From a virus, in the IMG/VR virus record IMGVR_UViG_3300022907_000067, positions 1-30,342 of that record: a DNA stretch of 30,342 bases, one strand, 5' to 3'. The notes below the pieces were generated by a model, which worked only from the letters and a program-made list of their open reading frames with translations, was not told the DNA's origin and did no database searches. Position numbers and translations under genes: made by a program. This document shows positions 15,665 to 23,787 of the stretch, in pieces. The stretch's first letter is position 1; the number at the start of each line of letters is the position of its first letter.

Positions 15665-17326
15665 TTAAGCGGCTGTATCTCCGAAGACAAGCCATGAGTT
15701 TGCTGCCCTCTTTAGGAGGGTAACGGATGACCACTGTGTGCGTAGCTTTGTACCAGGGGTTCCGTTTACTACTGCCGAACCAGTTCCAGCGATTGTAACC
15801 TGACCAGCTCCAGTCTGAATGATGTCTAGCGTAGAACCTACTGGGAAGTTTACGGTTGCATCTTCTGGGATAGTTAGTGTTACTGCAGAACCACTGTTGA
15901 CCTCAATAATTGTGTCTTTTTCGTCAGTGCTTGTAAGTGTGTAAGCTGCTGTCTTCTCAGCGATTGGTGTAATGGAAGGCACTCCAACCTTTGTCTGAGT
16001 TCCATCTGTAAATACAACTCCAGCCACCTCAACATTGTTAACTGCTAGGTCATCAAGTGATCCCTGAGCAAAGTTAATTGTTGTGCTTGGCTCGTCTGTA
16101 ACACCCTTAAAGAGCTTCCAGATGTCGTCAGAAGCATCACGAACAATACCTGCGTGCTGGTAGGTGCCGTCATCAAACGATCCTACGAGACCAAGGTCTG
16201 CAGTGTTAGAGGTTGAGCCCTCACCAATGTAGATCATTGGGTCATTTACGACTAGGTCCTGTGTGCTAACTGTAGTTGTAGTACCAGATACTGTAAAGTC
16301 TCCAGACACTGTAATGTTTCCAGAGAATGTCTGGTCTGCACCACTTAGAAGTGCTAGGTCGGATGTATCTGCAATGCCGTGAACATTTGTGGTTACAGCA
16401 GCGTGGGTTACAATCTCTCCATCTGCGTGTCCCTCAGCAGCTGTTTGTGCTGCAGTGACATCTGAAGTTGTTGCAAGCACAGAGGTGTCTGCAATACCGT
16501 GCACGTTAGTTGTAATAGCTGCGTGAGTAGATACTGCAGAAGATACATCAGTGTCTGTCGCTAGAACTGATGTGTCTGCGATACCGTGAACATTTGTGGT
16601 TGTAGAGTTGTGGGTGCTTACAGCTGCATCTGCATCTCCTGCAGCATCATAATTTGATGCTAGGCTATCTGCATATGCCTCTGCTGTTGCCTCTGCTGCT
16701 GCCTGAGCATCGTTTGCTGCATCTTGTGCATATGTCTTCGTAGCAAGCTCTGCTGTGTCTGCAATACCGTGCACATTTGTGGTTACGGCAGCGTGGGTTA
16801 CAAGGTCAGCAGCATCTGAAGTTACATCTGCCTGCAACTGAGTAATATCTGCTGTGGCTGCATCAATGTTGTTTTGAAGAGTCGTATCTGCAGCCTGATA
16901 GTCAGTCTCTAGCTGAGTATCTGCTAGCTGATATGCCGATGTTACAGCAGTATCCTGTAGATCTGCATAGTCAAAGGCTGCCTGCAAATTAGTTGCATCC
17001 TGTGTTGTCAGAGTAGTTGTAGTTGTTGAAAGATCGCTCTGTAGCGAAGCAATTGCATTAGTATTTGCTGCTACTGTTGTATAGAAGTCTGGGTTCTCGT
17101 CAATTGCAATTGCAATCTCTGCCAGAGTATCTAGGGTAGCTGGGGCAGCACCAATAATAGCGGAAGCATCCGAGAAAGCCTCTAGGTTACTCCAGGTGTT
17201 GGTTCCGTCACCAAACTTAAATTTTCCAGTGTCGGTTTCATAACCAATCTCGCCAGCAGCGAGTACTGGATCTGCTGCTGTCCATTCTGCCGCAGTTCCA
17301 CGGCGTTGCTGCATTCTAGTTGCCAT
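15665..17326 (-). CDS. Tail fibre with Mtd_N-like start, NVHGI repeats and coiled coil
   Basis: 553 residues. Residues 1-50 (MATRMQQRRGTAAEWTAADP, VLAAGEIGYETDTGKFKFGD, TWSNLE) are a clear Mtd_N-like anchor, paralogous to 12853-13926. About 85-300 are Ala/Thr/Asp-rich heptad-like repeats, with four copies of 'TTNVHGIADTS', probably a trimeric coiled coil with repeated turns. About 315-430 form a beta shaft (GNITVSGDFTVSGTTTTVST, DPMIYIGEGSTSNTADLGLV) and the end is a beta tip (TPGTKLRTQWSSVTLLKRAA, NSWLVFGDTAA). The layout is a full fibre: anchor, shaft, tip. It begins after a promoter, a small leader hairpin and TAGGAGATTAAATA-ATG. Tip target is unknown. Confidence 0.75.
   Translation of the reverse strand: MATRMQQRRGTAAEWTAADPVLAAGEIGYETDTGKFKFGDGTNTWSNLEAFSDASAIIGAAPATLDTLAEIAIAIDENPDFYTTVAANTNAIASLQSDLSTTTTTLTTQDATNLQAAFDYADLQDTAVTSAYQLADTQLETDYQAADTTLQNNIDAATADITQLQADVTSDAADLVTHAAVTTNVHGIADTAELATKTYAQDAANDAQAAAEATAEAYADSLASNYDAAGDADAAVSTHNSTTTNVHGIADTSVLATDTDVSSAVSTHAAITTNVHGIADTSVLATTSDVTAAQTAAEGHADGEIVTHAAVTTNVHGIADTSDLALLSGADQTFSGNITVSGDFTVSGTTTTVSTQDLVVNDPMIYIGEGSTSNTADLGLVGSFDDGTYQHAGIVRDASDDIWKLFKGVTDEPSTTINFAQGSLDDLAVNNVEVAGVVFTDGTQTKVGVPSITPIAEKTAAYTLTSTDEKDTIIEVNSGSAVTLTIPEDATVNFPVGSTLDIIQTGAGQVTIAGTGSAVVNGTPGTKLRTQWSSVTLLKRAANSWLVFGDTAA
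16362..16800 (-). repeat. Four dispersed NVHGIADT-coding repeats
   Basis: Copies near 16365-16395, 16484-16512, 16573-16602 and 16755-16785 each encode TTNVHGIADT(S/A). They are spaced about 90-180 nt apart, in phase, within one gene; a related copy lies in the gene at 12853-13926. Confidence 0.7.
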
Positions 17327-17344
17327 TATTTAATCTCCTAATGA

Positions 17345-17376
17345 AGGGTGTTGCCCTATCTTTTTAAATTATACCA
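17345..17376 (-). promoter_or_regulatory. Extended -10 promoter TGGTATAAT with leader hairpin
   Basis: Minus-strand AGTGGTATAAT (-10 at 17368-17373) lies ahead of a short AGGG/CCCT stem at 17345-17357, which precedes the TAGGAG site of the 553-residue fibre gene. The hairpin is only 4 bp, so a regulatory role is weak. Confidence 0.55.
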
Positions 17377-17394
17377 CTATTTTAGTGATGATAT

Positions 17395-17850
17395 TTAGTT
17401 GTACTGATCTGTTACGATACCGCCAGACCAAGTTGTATCCCAATCTGTAGTTGATGGGTCTCCAGCACTAACTGCCAGAGATTGTGGGTCAGAAACTGTC
17501 CCACCCTCAACAAATGTAGTTGAGATAAGTCCATTTCCTTCGATTGACGTGTCGTGGATGTGGTCTTGTAGAACTTCAGCATCCTGAATTGTTGCAATCG
17601 TAATCCAAACGCCACTGTAGTAGACGTTAACTCTCTGGGTGATTGTGTCGAACCACAATGCACCATTTGATGGTGAAGAGGGAGCGGTAGAAGATACAGG
17701 AATTTTACCTGCATTGGCATCAAGATAAGACTTTGTAACTACATGGGAATCCGCTGTAGGGTCAGAGGCACTAATTGTACCTCCAATGGTAGCATCTCCA
17801 GCTACCTGAATTCCATTTTTGACTCTAAAGTCTTTGTTTGATGTTGCCAT
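17395..17850 (-). CDS. Short fibre protein with NKxFxxKNG start
   Basis: 151 residues. The start MATSNKDFRVKNGIQVAGDA is a paralogous version of the N-terminus of 17877-19535 (MATVNKNFKIKNGLVVEG), probably a shared attachment module. The middle (SSTAPSSPSNGALWFDTITQ, VYYSGVWITIA) is the common 'xxxGxLWxD' fibre end found in many phage tail fibres, and a HIHDTSIEGNGLI stretch follows. GAGGGAG provides a ribosome site; it comes 26 nt after the larger paralogue. It may be a small fibre tip, a chaperone-like cap, or an accessory fibre. Confidence 0.6.
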   Translation of the reverse strand: MATSNKDFRVKNGIQVAGDATIGGTISASDPTADSHVVTKSYLDANAGKIPVSSTAPSSPSNGALWFDTITQRVNVYYSGVWITIATIQDAEVLQDHIHDTSIEGNGLISTTFVEGGTVSDPQSLAVSAGDPSTTDWDTTWSGGIVTDQYN

Positions 17851-17876
17851 CTATTACCACTCCCTCTTTAATTAAT

Positions 17877-19535
17877 TTAGACCATCAAGGTTCCAGTGAC
17901 TGTGACATCACTGTTGTTGTTTTCTGTTGTTACAAGCAGCTCTATGTCTGTTCCGTTGATTCCAGCGGAAACCGAAGATAGTGAGCCACTTGTTTGTACA
18001 TTTCCATACTCTGTGATAGCAATGTTGTTAGAGCTGTCAAGTGTTAGCAAGACCTTGGAGATTTCGGTGTTTGTTCCGTCTCCAACCTTAACAACAAGCT
18101 CTGCAGAGCCGTAGTCGGCAAGTGCCCAGCTGTATGCAACTACCTGGCTTGCTGTAGCTACCGACTGGGTAGCAGCAACCTGAAGAGCAACAGAGTTTAC
18201 ATCTACTGCTAGGTAAGTTGGTGTAGCTGTTCCATCACCAGCTGCTACTGCATCTGAGATGTCAGTTGCAACTGCTGCCTGTGCACGAGCGTCTGTAAAG
18301 TAAAGGTTAGTTGAACCTTCAGCTAGATCGTCAGTGTCAGAATCTGCAACACCGTTCTCAGCTGTAATTGTAAGACCAGTTCCGTCACCAGAGATGGTGA
18401 TGTTGGTTAGGCTTGCATTTGTTAGCAAGTCTGCAGCGGATGTCTTTGCACGAGCGTCTGTAAAGTACTGGTTTGAACCCTCAGCTACGTCATCAGTGTC
18501 TAGTGCACCAATTGTAGTATTTACAGTGCTAATCTGTCCATCAGTGTAGGTGTTAGCGTCTGTCTCAGCCTGGTCAGCGTAAGCCTCGTAAGCTGTGGTG
18601 ATTGCTGTCTCACGACCATCGGTGTAAGAATTAGCTGTGGTTACTGCGTCAGACTCAGCTGCATCTACGTACTGCTTTGTAGCAGCGTGTAGGGCAAGTG
18701 TTGGGTCTCCAGAAAGAACCAGAGCACCTGTCATGGTATCGCCAGACTTTGCAACCTTTTCACCAATAGATGTGGTGAGGTCAGAAATAATATCTGGGTT
18801 GTCATTCAGAGCTGCAGCTAGCTCATTCAGTGTGTCAAGAGTAGCTGGTGCAGAATCTACAAGATCAGCAACTGCTGTAGCAATGCGGTCAGTAATTGTA
18901 TTTCCGCCAGTACCGTCAACAGTAGCATCTCCAACGAGGCTATCGGTGTAGCTGTTTGCAGCTGCCTCGGCATCATCGGCGTATGTCTGAAGAGAACCCT
19001 CTAGAGTGCTGATTTCACCATCGGTGTAGCTGTTAGCTGAAGTGATAGCATCTGCTTCTGCTGTATCGGCATATGACTGTAGAGAAGACTCTAGTGTAGA
19101 AATCTCTCCATCTGTGTAGGTGTTAGCATTGGCCTCTGCTGTAGAAGCTGAGCCAGCTGGGTCATATGCAGCTGATGTAGCAGATAGTGCACGTGCATCT
19201 GTAAAGTAAAGGTTTGTTACACCTTCAGAAAGCGAATCTGTATCGTGGTTTGAAATGTCAGATACTGTACCAGTTACATCACCGAGTACATCGCCTGTGA
19301 GGTCTCCGACAAACGATGTTGCTGTGATTGTTCCAGCAGCGAAGTCTCCATTTGAATCACGAAGTACTAGGGTATCTGGGGTGTTTGTGGAAGTACCTGA
19401 GCCTCCAACGAGCGTAGTAATGTAACTCTGGTCAGCTGAACTCTTGGTCAGAATATCAAAGTTATTTACTGTAGCTGTTGTGCCCTCAACTACAAGACCA
19501 TTTTTGATCTTAAAGTTTTTGTTTACTGTAGCCAT
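17877..19535 (-). CDS. Long fibre protein with coiled-coil repeats and YFTDARA motifs
   Basis: 552 residues. N-terminus MATVNKNFKIKNGLVVEGTT (shared module). About 95-330 are heptad-like repeats rich in Y, T, D and A (SYTDGEISTLESSLQSYADT, then AEADAITSANSYTDGEIST), probably a trimeric helical shaft. The motif NLYFTDARA (with QYFTDARA) appears three times, as in fibres of T4-like and marine phages. A C-terminal beta domain (about 455-552: SWALADYGSAELVVKVGDG ... ITEYGN) resembles the main domain of the next gene's protein (19559-20005). ATG 19535 has an AGGAGATG site. An adhesive-fibre role is well supported; its receptor is not. Confidence 0.75.
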   Translation of the reverse strand: MATVNKNFKIKNGLVVEGTTATVNNFDILTKSSADQSYITTLVGGSGTSTNTPDTLVLRDSNGDFAAGTITATSFVGDLTGDVLGDVTGTVSDISNHDTDSLSEGVTNLYFTDARALSATSAAYDPAGSASTAEANANTYTDGEISTLESSLQSYADTAEADAITSANSYTDGEISTLEGSLQTYADDAEAAANSYTDSLVGDATVDGTGGNTITDRIATAVADLVDSAPATLDTLNELAAALNDNPDIISDLTTSIGEKVAKSGDTMTGALVLSGDPTLALHAATKQYVDAAESDAVTTANSYTDGRETAITTAYEAYADQAETDANTYTDGQISTVNTTIGALDTDDVAEGSNQYFTDARAKTSAADLLTNASLTNITISGDGTGLTITAENGVADSDTDDLAEGSTNLYFTDARAQAAVATDISDAVAAGDGTATPTYLAVDVNSVALQVAATQSVATASQVVAYSWALADYGSAELVVKVGDGTNTEISKVLLTLDSSNNIAITEYGNVQTSGSLSSVSAGINGTDIELLVTTENNNSDVTVTGTLMV

Positions 19536-19558
19536 TTATTAATCATCTCCTGTATAAA

Positions 19559-20005
19559 TTAAGCCTTGAGACCAATGCGACCATATCGCACGGTAACTGG
19601 CTTGATAGCTGAATCTGGGGTCACAGTCAAAGCGACTGTATCTCCAGTACGAGAGACATCAATGGTGCCCATATTCCCATCATTGTCAATTGTTCCATAC
19701 TCGGCAACGGAAACATTTGATCCGTCTACCAAGATGGTGAACTCTGTTGCATAGAACTTGTTATCTCCCTCTGTAGTCTTTGAGATAGAAACAATGTATT
19801 TCACCATTCTCCATACCGTTGCATCAAAGCTGTCGATTACGGTTGCATTCTCAATTCCAGAGATGGTGTTTTCGTTATTACCAGCTGTTCCAAGATCAGT
19901 TGCCTGACCTGCAGCGGTATCGATAAGATCTTCGTAGTCCTGTTGCTCAGGACGATCACCCTGCTCAAAGCGGGTTTTTACATATGGGATAGACGTTCTA
20001 GACAT
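19559..20005 (-). CDS. Small fibre-tip-like beta protein
   Basis: 148 residues. After a helical N-terminus (YVKTRFEQGDRPEQQDYEDL) comes a domain of about 85 residues with ATVWRMVKYIVSISKTTEGD ... SVAEYGTIDNDGNMGTIDVS ... LTVTPDSAIKPVTVRYGRIG. This repeats the layout of the C-terminal domain of 17877-19535 (Y-V-V...LL.L..S.N....EYG...T...L), so the two are probable domain paralogues. TATAAT lies 6 nt before the ATG inside a 15-bp palindrome and no ribosome site is seen, so it may be leaderless. The protein may be a stand-alone tip or baseplate piece. Confidence 0.6.
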   Translation of the reverse strand: MSRTSIPYVKTRFEQGDRPEQQDYEDLIDTAAGQATDLGTAGNNENTISGIENATVIDSFDATVWRMVKYIVSISKTTEGDNKFYATEFTILVDGSNVSVAEYGTIDNDGNMGTIDVSRTGDTVALTVTPDSAIKPVTVRYGRIGLKA

Positions 20006-20006
20006 A

Positions 20007-20021
20007 GCTCTATTATAGAGC
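20007..20021 (-). promoter_or_regulatory. -10 box inside a 15-bp palindrome
   Basis: The minus strand reads GCTCTATAATAGAGC, a perfect palindrome with one central base. It contains TATAAT and ends just before the ATG at 20005 (6 nt after the box). It could be an operator or an RNA-level hairpin. Confidence 0.5.
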
Positions 20022-20036
20022 CCTTTTTAAATAAAA

Positions 20037-20258
20037 CTACATTACATAGTTGTTCAGACCTATGATAGCAATGCCAATCGGGGCAGCATTGCCTGGACCA
20101 TACGCCTCTATGCCAATGTTTACAAATTTTACACGAAATGGTAATATTTCTGTAATTTTAACATTGTTTTTGACATCAATAAACTTAGCGGTATACTTTT
20201 TTGGTTGAATAAAGTCAGCTTTATATCTGTCTTTAGTATAGAATGTTGACTTTGCCAT
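20037..20258 (-). CDS. Small unknown protein in the fibre operon
   Basis: 73 residues: a basic N-terminal half (STFYTKDRYKADFIQPKKYT) and an aliphatic C-terminal half (ILPFRVKFVNIGIEAYGPGN, IGIAIIGLNNYVM). Not a clear membrane protein. Its ATG overlaps the TAA of 20258-20656 by one base (TAATG), so it is coupled to that gene. No family is recognised; a baseplate or fibre accessory role is likely only by position. Confidence 0.5.
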   Translation of the reverse strand: MAKSTFYTKDRYKADFIQPKKYTAKFIDVKNNVKITEILPFRVKFVNIGIEAYGPGNAAPIGIAIIGLNNYVM

Positions 20259-20656
20259 TAGTTGGTTACATCCTCAACTACTGAAACACTACCCTGACCA
20301 ACTGTCCATACAACTGCATCCTGTGCAGAGCGTAGCTCTATGTCAAAAATATCTCCTGTTTCGAGTTGAGATGACTGTGCAGCCGATAAGCGGACAGTAA
20401 ATTCGCCAGCCTCATCGTCTGGATCTTGATATGGACTTAGTGTAAGCACTAGGGTTGCATCGTCTGTAATAATTCCCAAATCTGAAGAGTTATTTGGTCT
20501 CTTAATCTCCATTGAGATTGTGTAGTCTGGGATATTTAGCGGAATCCTATTATCATCTGTAGCATAAACCTTAAATGCAGCAGTATCTCCACGCACAATA
20601 GTCCAAACTAATTGTGGTGGGGTGCTTCCAAGTCCTTGCGGTCCGCCTCTTGCCAT
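20258..20656 (-). CDS. BppU-like Ig-fold tail protein (paralogue 1)
   Basis: 132 residues. The pattern 'W.(I/V)VRGDTaafkV' near residues 18-32, the MEIKRPN strand and the EDVTN end match the BppU-like Ig domain seen in baseplate upper proteins. Two related small proteins lie at 25229-25588 (RGDT) and 26895-27281 (VVRGDT). RGDT here reflects the domain's first strand, not an integrin ligand. TATAAT lies 7 nt before the ATG with no ribosome site, consistent with a leaderless transcript from the divergent region shared with the lysozyme-like gene. Likely a small structural adaptor for fibres. Confidence 0.6.
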   Translation of the reverse strand: MARGGPQGLGSTPPQLVWTIVRGDTAAFKVYATDDNRIPLNIPDYTISMEIKRPNNSSDLGIITDDATLVLTLSPYQDPDDEAGEFTVRLSAAQSSQLETGDIFDIELRSAQDAVVWTVGQGSVSVVEDVTN

Positions 20657-20663
20657 ATCTTAT

Positions 20664-20701
20664 ATTATAGCATAGACTTTTGGGGAAATCACTGGTATAA
20701 T
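20664..20701. promoter_or_regulatory. Divergent promoter pair
   Basis: A minus-strand TGCTATAAT (20664-20672) points left to the gene at 20656 and a plus-strand TGGTATAAT (20693-20701) points right to the lysozyme-like gene. The boxes are only 26 nt apart, so both polymerases cannot easily bind at once. Start spacing is 7 nt left and 10 nt right. Confidence 0.65.
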
Positions 20702-20711
20702 GGTAAGTCTT

Positions 20712-21326
20712 ATGAACAAAACTATTGCCAAAGTAGGCGTTGTCGGAATGGTAGTTCTCGGTATCTCAGAATGCCATATGATAACTGCCCCAGCTGTTCT
20801 TGCTGATGACTCAGAACCCCAAACACAAAGTTTACAATTAGGTAAAGTAAGAAGTCTGGTTGGCACAGAAGATAGTAGCCACGGATGGATTGACCTAAAT
20901 GCTCCTGACTTTACTAGAAACTCTAGCTATGAAATTATTACAATAGCTCCTTGGGAAAAACCAGAAGTTGCTGCAAAGCAAATGGATGTTGATCAGCTAA
21001 AGCGTGTTTTACGATACGCAGGTTTTGAAGGGTATTCTCTTAGAATGGCTCAAGCAATCATTTTCCTAGAGTCAACAAGAAGAATGTATGCTCATAACCC
21101 AAATCACCTAACTGGTGATAACTCTTATGGTCTATTCCAGATTAATATGTTTAGGGGTCTAGAGGAGCAAAGGCTTGAACAGTTTGGGCTTTCTAGAAAC
21201 GAAGATTTATTTAATCCTGGGATTAATGCTAGGGTAGCTTGGGAAATATCTAATGGTGGAACTGATTGGTCTGCTTGGACTACATACCCTGAAGCAAAAA
21301 AGATTGTTGGAAACTATTCAGACTAA
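20712..21326 (+). CDS. Secreted lysozyme-like/transglycosylase endolysin
   Basis: 204 residues from ATG 20712; an ATG at 20700 is in frame but overlaps the -10 box. A signal peptide spans about residues 1-31 (positive start, hydrophobic core VGVVGMVVLG, probable cut after AVLA). Residues about 100-200 form a lysozyme-like fold: QAIIFLESTRR with probable catalytic Glu120, then DNSYGLFQINM and DLFNPGINARVAWEISNGG with DWSAWTTY, as in goose-type/SLT enzymes that cut peptidoglycan. It is the only plus-strand gene among the late genes, with its own promoter. Its stop overlaps the epimerase stop by 4 nt. It could lyse the host or act on the wall after secretion. Confidence 0.75.
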   Translation: MNKTIAKVGVVGMVVLGISECHMITAPAVLADDSEPQTQSLQLGKVRSLVGTEDSSHGWIDLNAPDFTRNSSYEIITIAPWEKPEVAAKQMDVDQLKRVLRYAGFEGYSLRMAQAIIFLESTRRMYAHNPNHLTGDNSYGLFQINMFRGLEEQRLEQFGLSRNEDLFNPGINARVAWEISNGGTDWSAWTTYPEAKKIVGNYSD

Positions 21327-22294
21327 GTTATCTGGTCTGCTATCCACCAAAAAGTTTTTTCTAATCCTCTAGCCAATGGGGTTTTTGGCTTCCATCCAGT
21401 TTGCTGAAATACAAAAGTGTTTTCTGAGTTTCTAGCAACAACCCCTGTTGGTCCAGGTATATGCTTTTTCTTTAGTCTTTTGCCAGCAATGTCTGCCACT
21501 ATGTCAAAAAGCTGATTAATTGTGACAGGCATGTCGGAGCCTATATTTACTGGCAATACACATTCAGATTTCATTAGTGCATAGATACCATCTAATGCAT
21601 CTTCTATAAATAGAAAAGATCTTAGCTGTTCTCCATCGCCAAAGATTTCTACTTCTGTCCCCCAGTTAGCAGATGCTATCTTTCTACAAATTGCTGCTGG
21701 TGCTTTTTCTTTTCCGCCAGTCCATGTTCCTTCTGGCCCAAAGACATTATGAAATCTAGCAATTCTTACGGGGACTCCGTAGTTTTTGTGCAGAGCTGAG
21801 AACAACCTCTCGCTAAATAGTTTTTCCCATCCATACTCTGAATCTGGATTAGCTGGATAGGCAGCCGTTTCTACTAAGTTAACTATACTACTGTCTAGCT
21901 GTGCCTCTTCTGGATAAATACAAGCACTACTTGAATAAAATATTTTTGAACTATACATTCCCAGCTCAAGGATTGCTTTTATTAGGTTAAGGTTTATCTG
22001 CACTGAGTTAGTCATGATATTTGTATCGTTGTCGCCAACAAAAATATACTCTGCACCACCCATATCTGCTGCTAGCTGATATATTTCGTCAAATGGGTGG
22101 CCATGTAGAGATATAGACTTTTTTACAGACTCATAATCTGTTAGGTCTAAGAGAAGGTATTCATCTGCTGGAGATTTTGAAAACTCTGGCTCCTTTATAT
22201 CCACTGCCCTGACCCAGTAGCCCATAGCCTTAAGCCTTTTAACCAGATGACTTCCTATAAGTCCACCTGCACCGAATACAAGTGCATTCGTCAC
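21323..22294 (-). CDS. NAD-dependent epimerase, GDP-mannose 3,5-epimerase-like
   Basis: About 323 residues. GTG at 22294 overlaps the upstream TAG by one base (TAGTG), echoing this operon's usual junction; an ATG at 22309 also exists. It has a Rossmann GxxGxxG (FGAGGLIGSHL), an active-site YGWEK (YxxxK), SSS catalytic serines (FYSSSACIYPE), and an RFHNVFGPEGTWTGG stretch followed by KEKAPAAICRK, features shared with GDP-D-mannose 3,5-epimerases. It is complete, with no missing motif. It probably alters a nucleotide sugar, for glycosylating a virion protein or remodelling host surface sugar. Substrate is inferred from motif resemblance only. Confidence 0.75.
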   Translation of the reverse strand: MTNALVFGAGGLIGSHLVKRLKAMGYWVRAVDIKEPEFSKSPADEYLLLDLTDYESVKKSISLHGHPFDEIYQLAADMGGAEYIFVGDNDTNIMTNSVQINLNLIKAILELGMYSSKIFYSSSACIYPEEAQLDSSIVNLVETAAYPANPDSEYGWEKLFSERLFSALHKNYGVPVRIARFHNVFGPEGTWTGGKEKAPAAICRKIASANWGTEVEIFGDGEQLRSFLFIEDALDGIYALMKSECVLPVNIGSDMPVTINQLFDIVADIAGKRLKKKHIPGPTGVVARNSENTFVFQQTGWKPKTPLARGLEKTFWWIADQIT

Positions 22295-23778
22295 TAGATA
22301 TCTTCCCAACTACTTCCATTATATCTTTTAGCTACTGTCAGATCCACCCAGCTGCTTCCGTTATACCTTTTAAAAGTTGTTAGTTGAGTAGATGAGCTTG
22401 GTCCTGTCATTCTGTAACCTCCATTAAGAAGTGCTGACTCAACTGTAATTGTAAAAGTTTTTTCTGTAGTTCCAGAAGTATTGGAGGCATAGATAGTAAA
22501 GGTGTAACTTCCTGCTGTTGTTGGGGTTCCTCCAAGAGAGCCATTGCTAAAAATTAATCCTGCTGGAAGAGTTCCCGAATAGGACCAGCTATCAACATTG
22601 GATGCTGAAACCGAATCAGAATAGGATACTCCAATTGTAGCTGTAGTAGCTAGTGTCTGGTCAATCCATGACGGGGCTGGCAAAGATGCTATATAAATAG
22701 AGAACTGCTGTTCTGCTGGCCCGCCGTCGTTTTCTGCACGAAGAGTAAATGTGTATGTTCCAGAAGATGTTGGGGTTCCGCTTACGTAGTAGTATTCTCC
22801 AGAAGCACTTCCTGATAACCCTGGTGGCAACGATCCAGAAGATATATAGATATTTCCATATGCAGTATCGTGTCCTGATGCCCTTGCAGAGTCTTGAACA
22901 TACCCAGTATTAATTTGTCCAGAGTTAAAAGAGCCACTCCATGTTGGTGCTGGAACTGGTGGGGTATCTGATTCAGTAGTTGCACTGGCTGTAGATGACC
23001 ATGGCCCAGTAGATCCTGATACAACATTTCTGATAGTGCTGTCATAGGCTGCTACCCTAAAGTCATAGGCTGTTCCTGCAGATAGTCCAGTTACAGAAGC
23101 AGATGTAGAAGTAGTTGTTGTAAATGATATCCAAGTAGAAGATGATGATGCTTTATATTGAACATCATATCCATCTGCACCAGTAGCAACACCAGAAGCA
23201 GAGACAGATCCCCAAGACAAGCTTACGCTATTTTGACCTGTTGTGGTTGCAGACAAAGAAGATGGTGCATTCGGTAGTCCATAGTATTCAAGAGAGAGGT
23301 ATTGCTGATATCCACTCCAACTATAGGTAACAGAGCCAGTGCTTGGTGCTACAACATACGTAGTCTCTCCTGAAGCGGACCCCCTTAAGGTGTATGCTCC
23401 TCCTGGACCCAGAGCTTCCAGTCCACCATAATATTCTGAGGTGCTTCCTAATACTGCAGAAACATTCCCTGCCATATATTTATAGCTACTACCAAGCTGG
23501 CTTGATCCATCATAGGTACTATACGCTCTAGTTCTTGCTTTATTAAAAGATGCAGTAGTACTACCCATAACAACGTTGACACCATTGTCTCCGCTATCAG
23601 CGTCTCCCAGCCTTGCATACACTGTCATTTTGGTAACAGTATAGAGAGCTCTTCCTTCTTGTGGGTTTGTGTTTCCTCCCCAATCATCTGGGGTGAAGCT
23701 AGAAATAATTGCTCTATCAGAACTTGTTACATAGGCAACATTGCTTCCGCCAGTTGTTCCATAAGTCTTAGTTGCCAT
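22294..23778 (-). CDS. Fibre protein with FN3 and two He_PIG domains
   Basis: 494 residues. About 1-165 form an N-terminal beta domain rich in Ser/Gly/Tyr (ATKTYGTTGGSNVAYVTSSD). An FN3 domain follows at about 170-265 (PSSLSATTTGQNSVSLSWGS, GLSAGTAYDFRVAAYDSTIR), then two He_PIG-like repeats (about 275-365 and 366-450: PTWSGSFNSGQ, PSWIDQTLAT). The tail has two RYNGSSW copies (KRYNGSSWVDL, RYNGSSWEDI), related to the Y(D/N)G(S/T)xW end of 11624-12844. It starts after AGGAGG. Likely an adhesive or spacer protein of the tail; target unknown. Confidence 0.65.
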   Translation of the reverse strand: MATKTYGTTGGSNVAYVTSSDRAIISSFTPDDWGGNTNPQEGRALYTVTKMTVYARLGDADSGDNGVNVVMGSTTASFNKARTRAYSTYDGSSQLGSSYKYMAGNVSAVLGSTSEYYGGLEALGPGGAYTLRGSASGETTYVVAPSTGSVTYSWSGYQQYLSLEYYGLPNAPSSLSATTTGQNSVSLSWGSVSASGVATGADGYDVQYKASSSSTWISFTTTTSTSASVTGLSAGTAYDFRVAAYDSTIRNVVSGSTGPWSSTASATTESDTPPVPAPTWSGSFNSGQINTGYVQDSARASGHDTAYGNIYISSGSLPPGLSGSASGEYYYVSGTPTSSGTYTFTLRAENDGGPAEQQFSIYIASLPAPSWIDQTLATTATIGVSYSDSVSASNVDSWSYSGTLPAGLIFSNGSLGGTPTTAGSYTFTIYASNTSGTTEKTFTITVESALLNGGYRMTGPSSSTQLTTFKRYNGSSWVDLTVAKRYNGSSWEDI

Positions 23779-23787
23779 TTAAGCCTC

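Noticed and set aside
16362-16800. CRISPR array suggested by regular repeats
   Set aside because: The repeats are in-frame coding copies of NVHGIADT inside a fibre gene, with unequal coding spacers.
12853-17326. Diversity-generating retroelement suggested by the Mtd_N-like fibres
   Set aside because: No reverse transcriptase, template repeat or variable repeat was seen in the window; Mtd_N is a common attachment domain outside retroelements.
20258-20656. RGD integrin-type adhesion motif
   Set aside because: RGDT is part of the first strand of the BppU-like domain and recurs at the same place in paralogues, which argues for fold, not integrin binding.
20700-20711. ATG 20700 as the lysozyme start
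   Set aside because: It overlaps the -10 box; the next ATG at 20712 starts a typical signal peptide.
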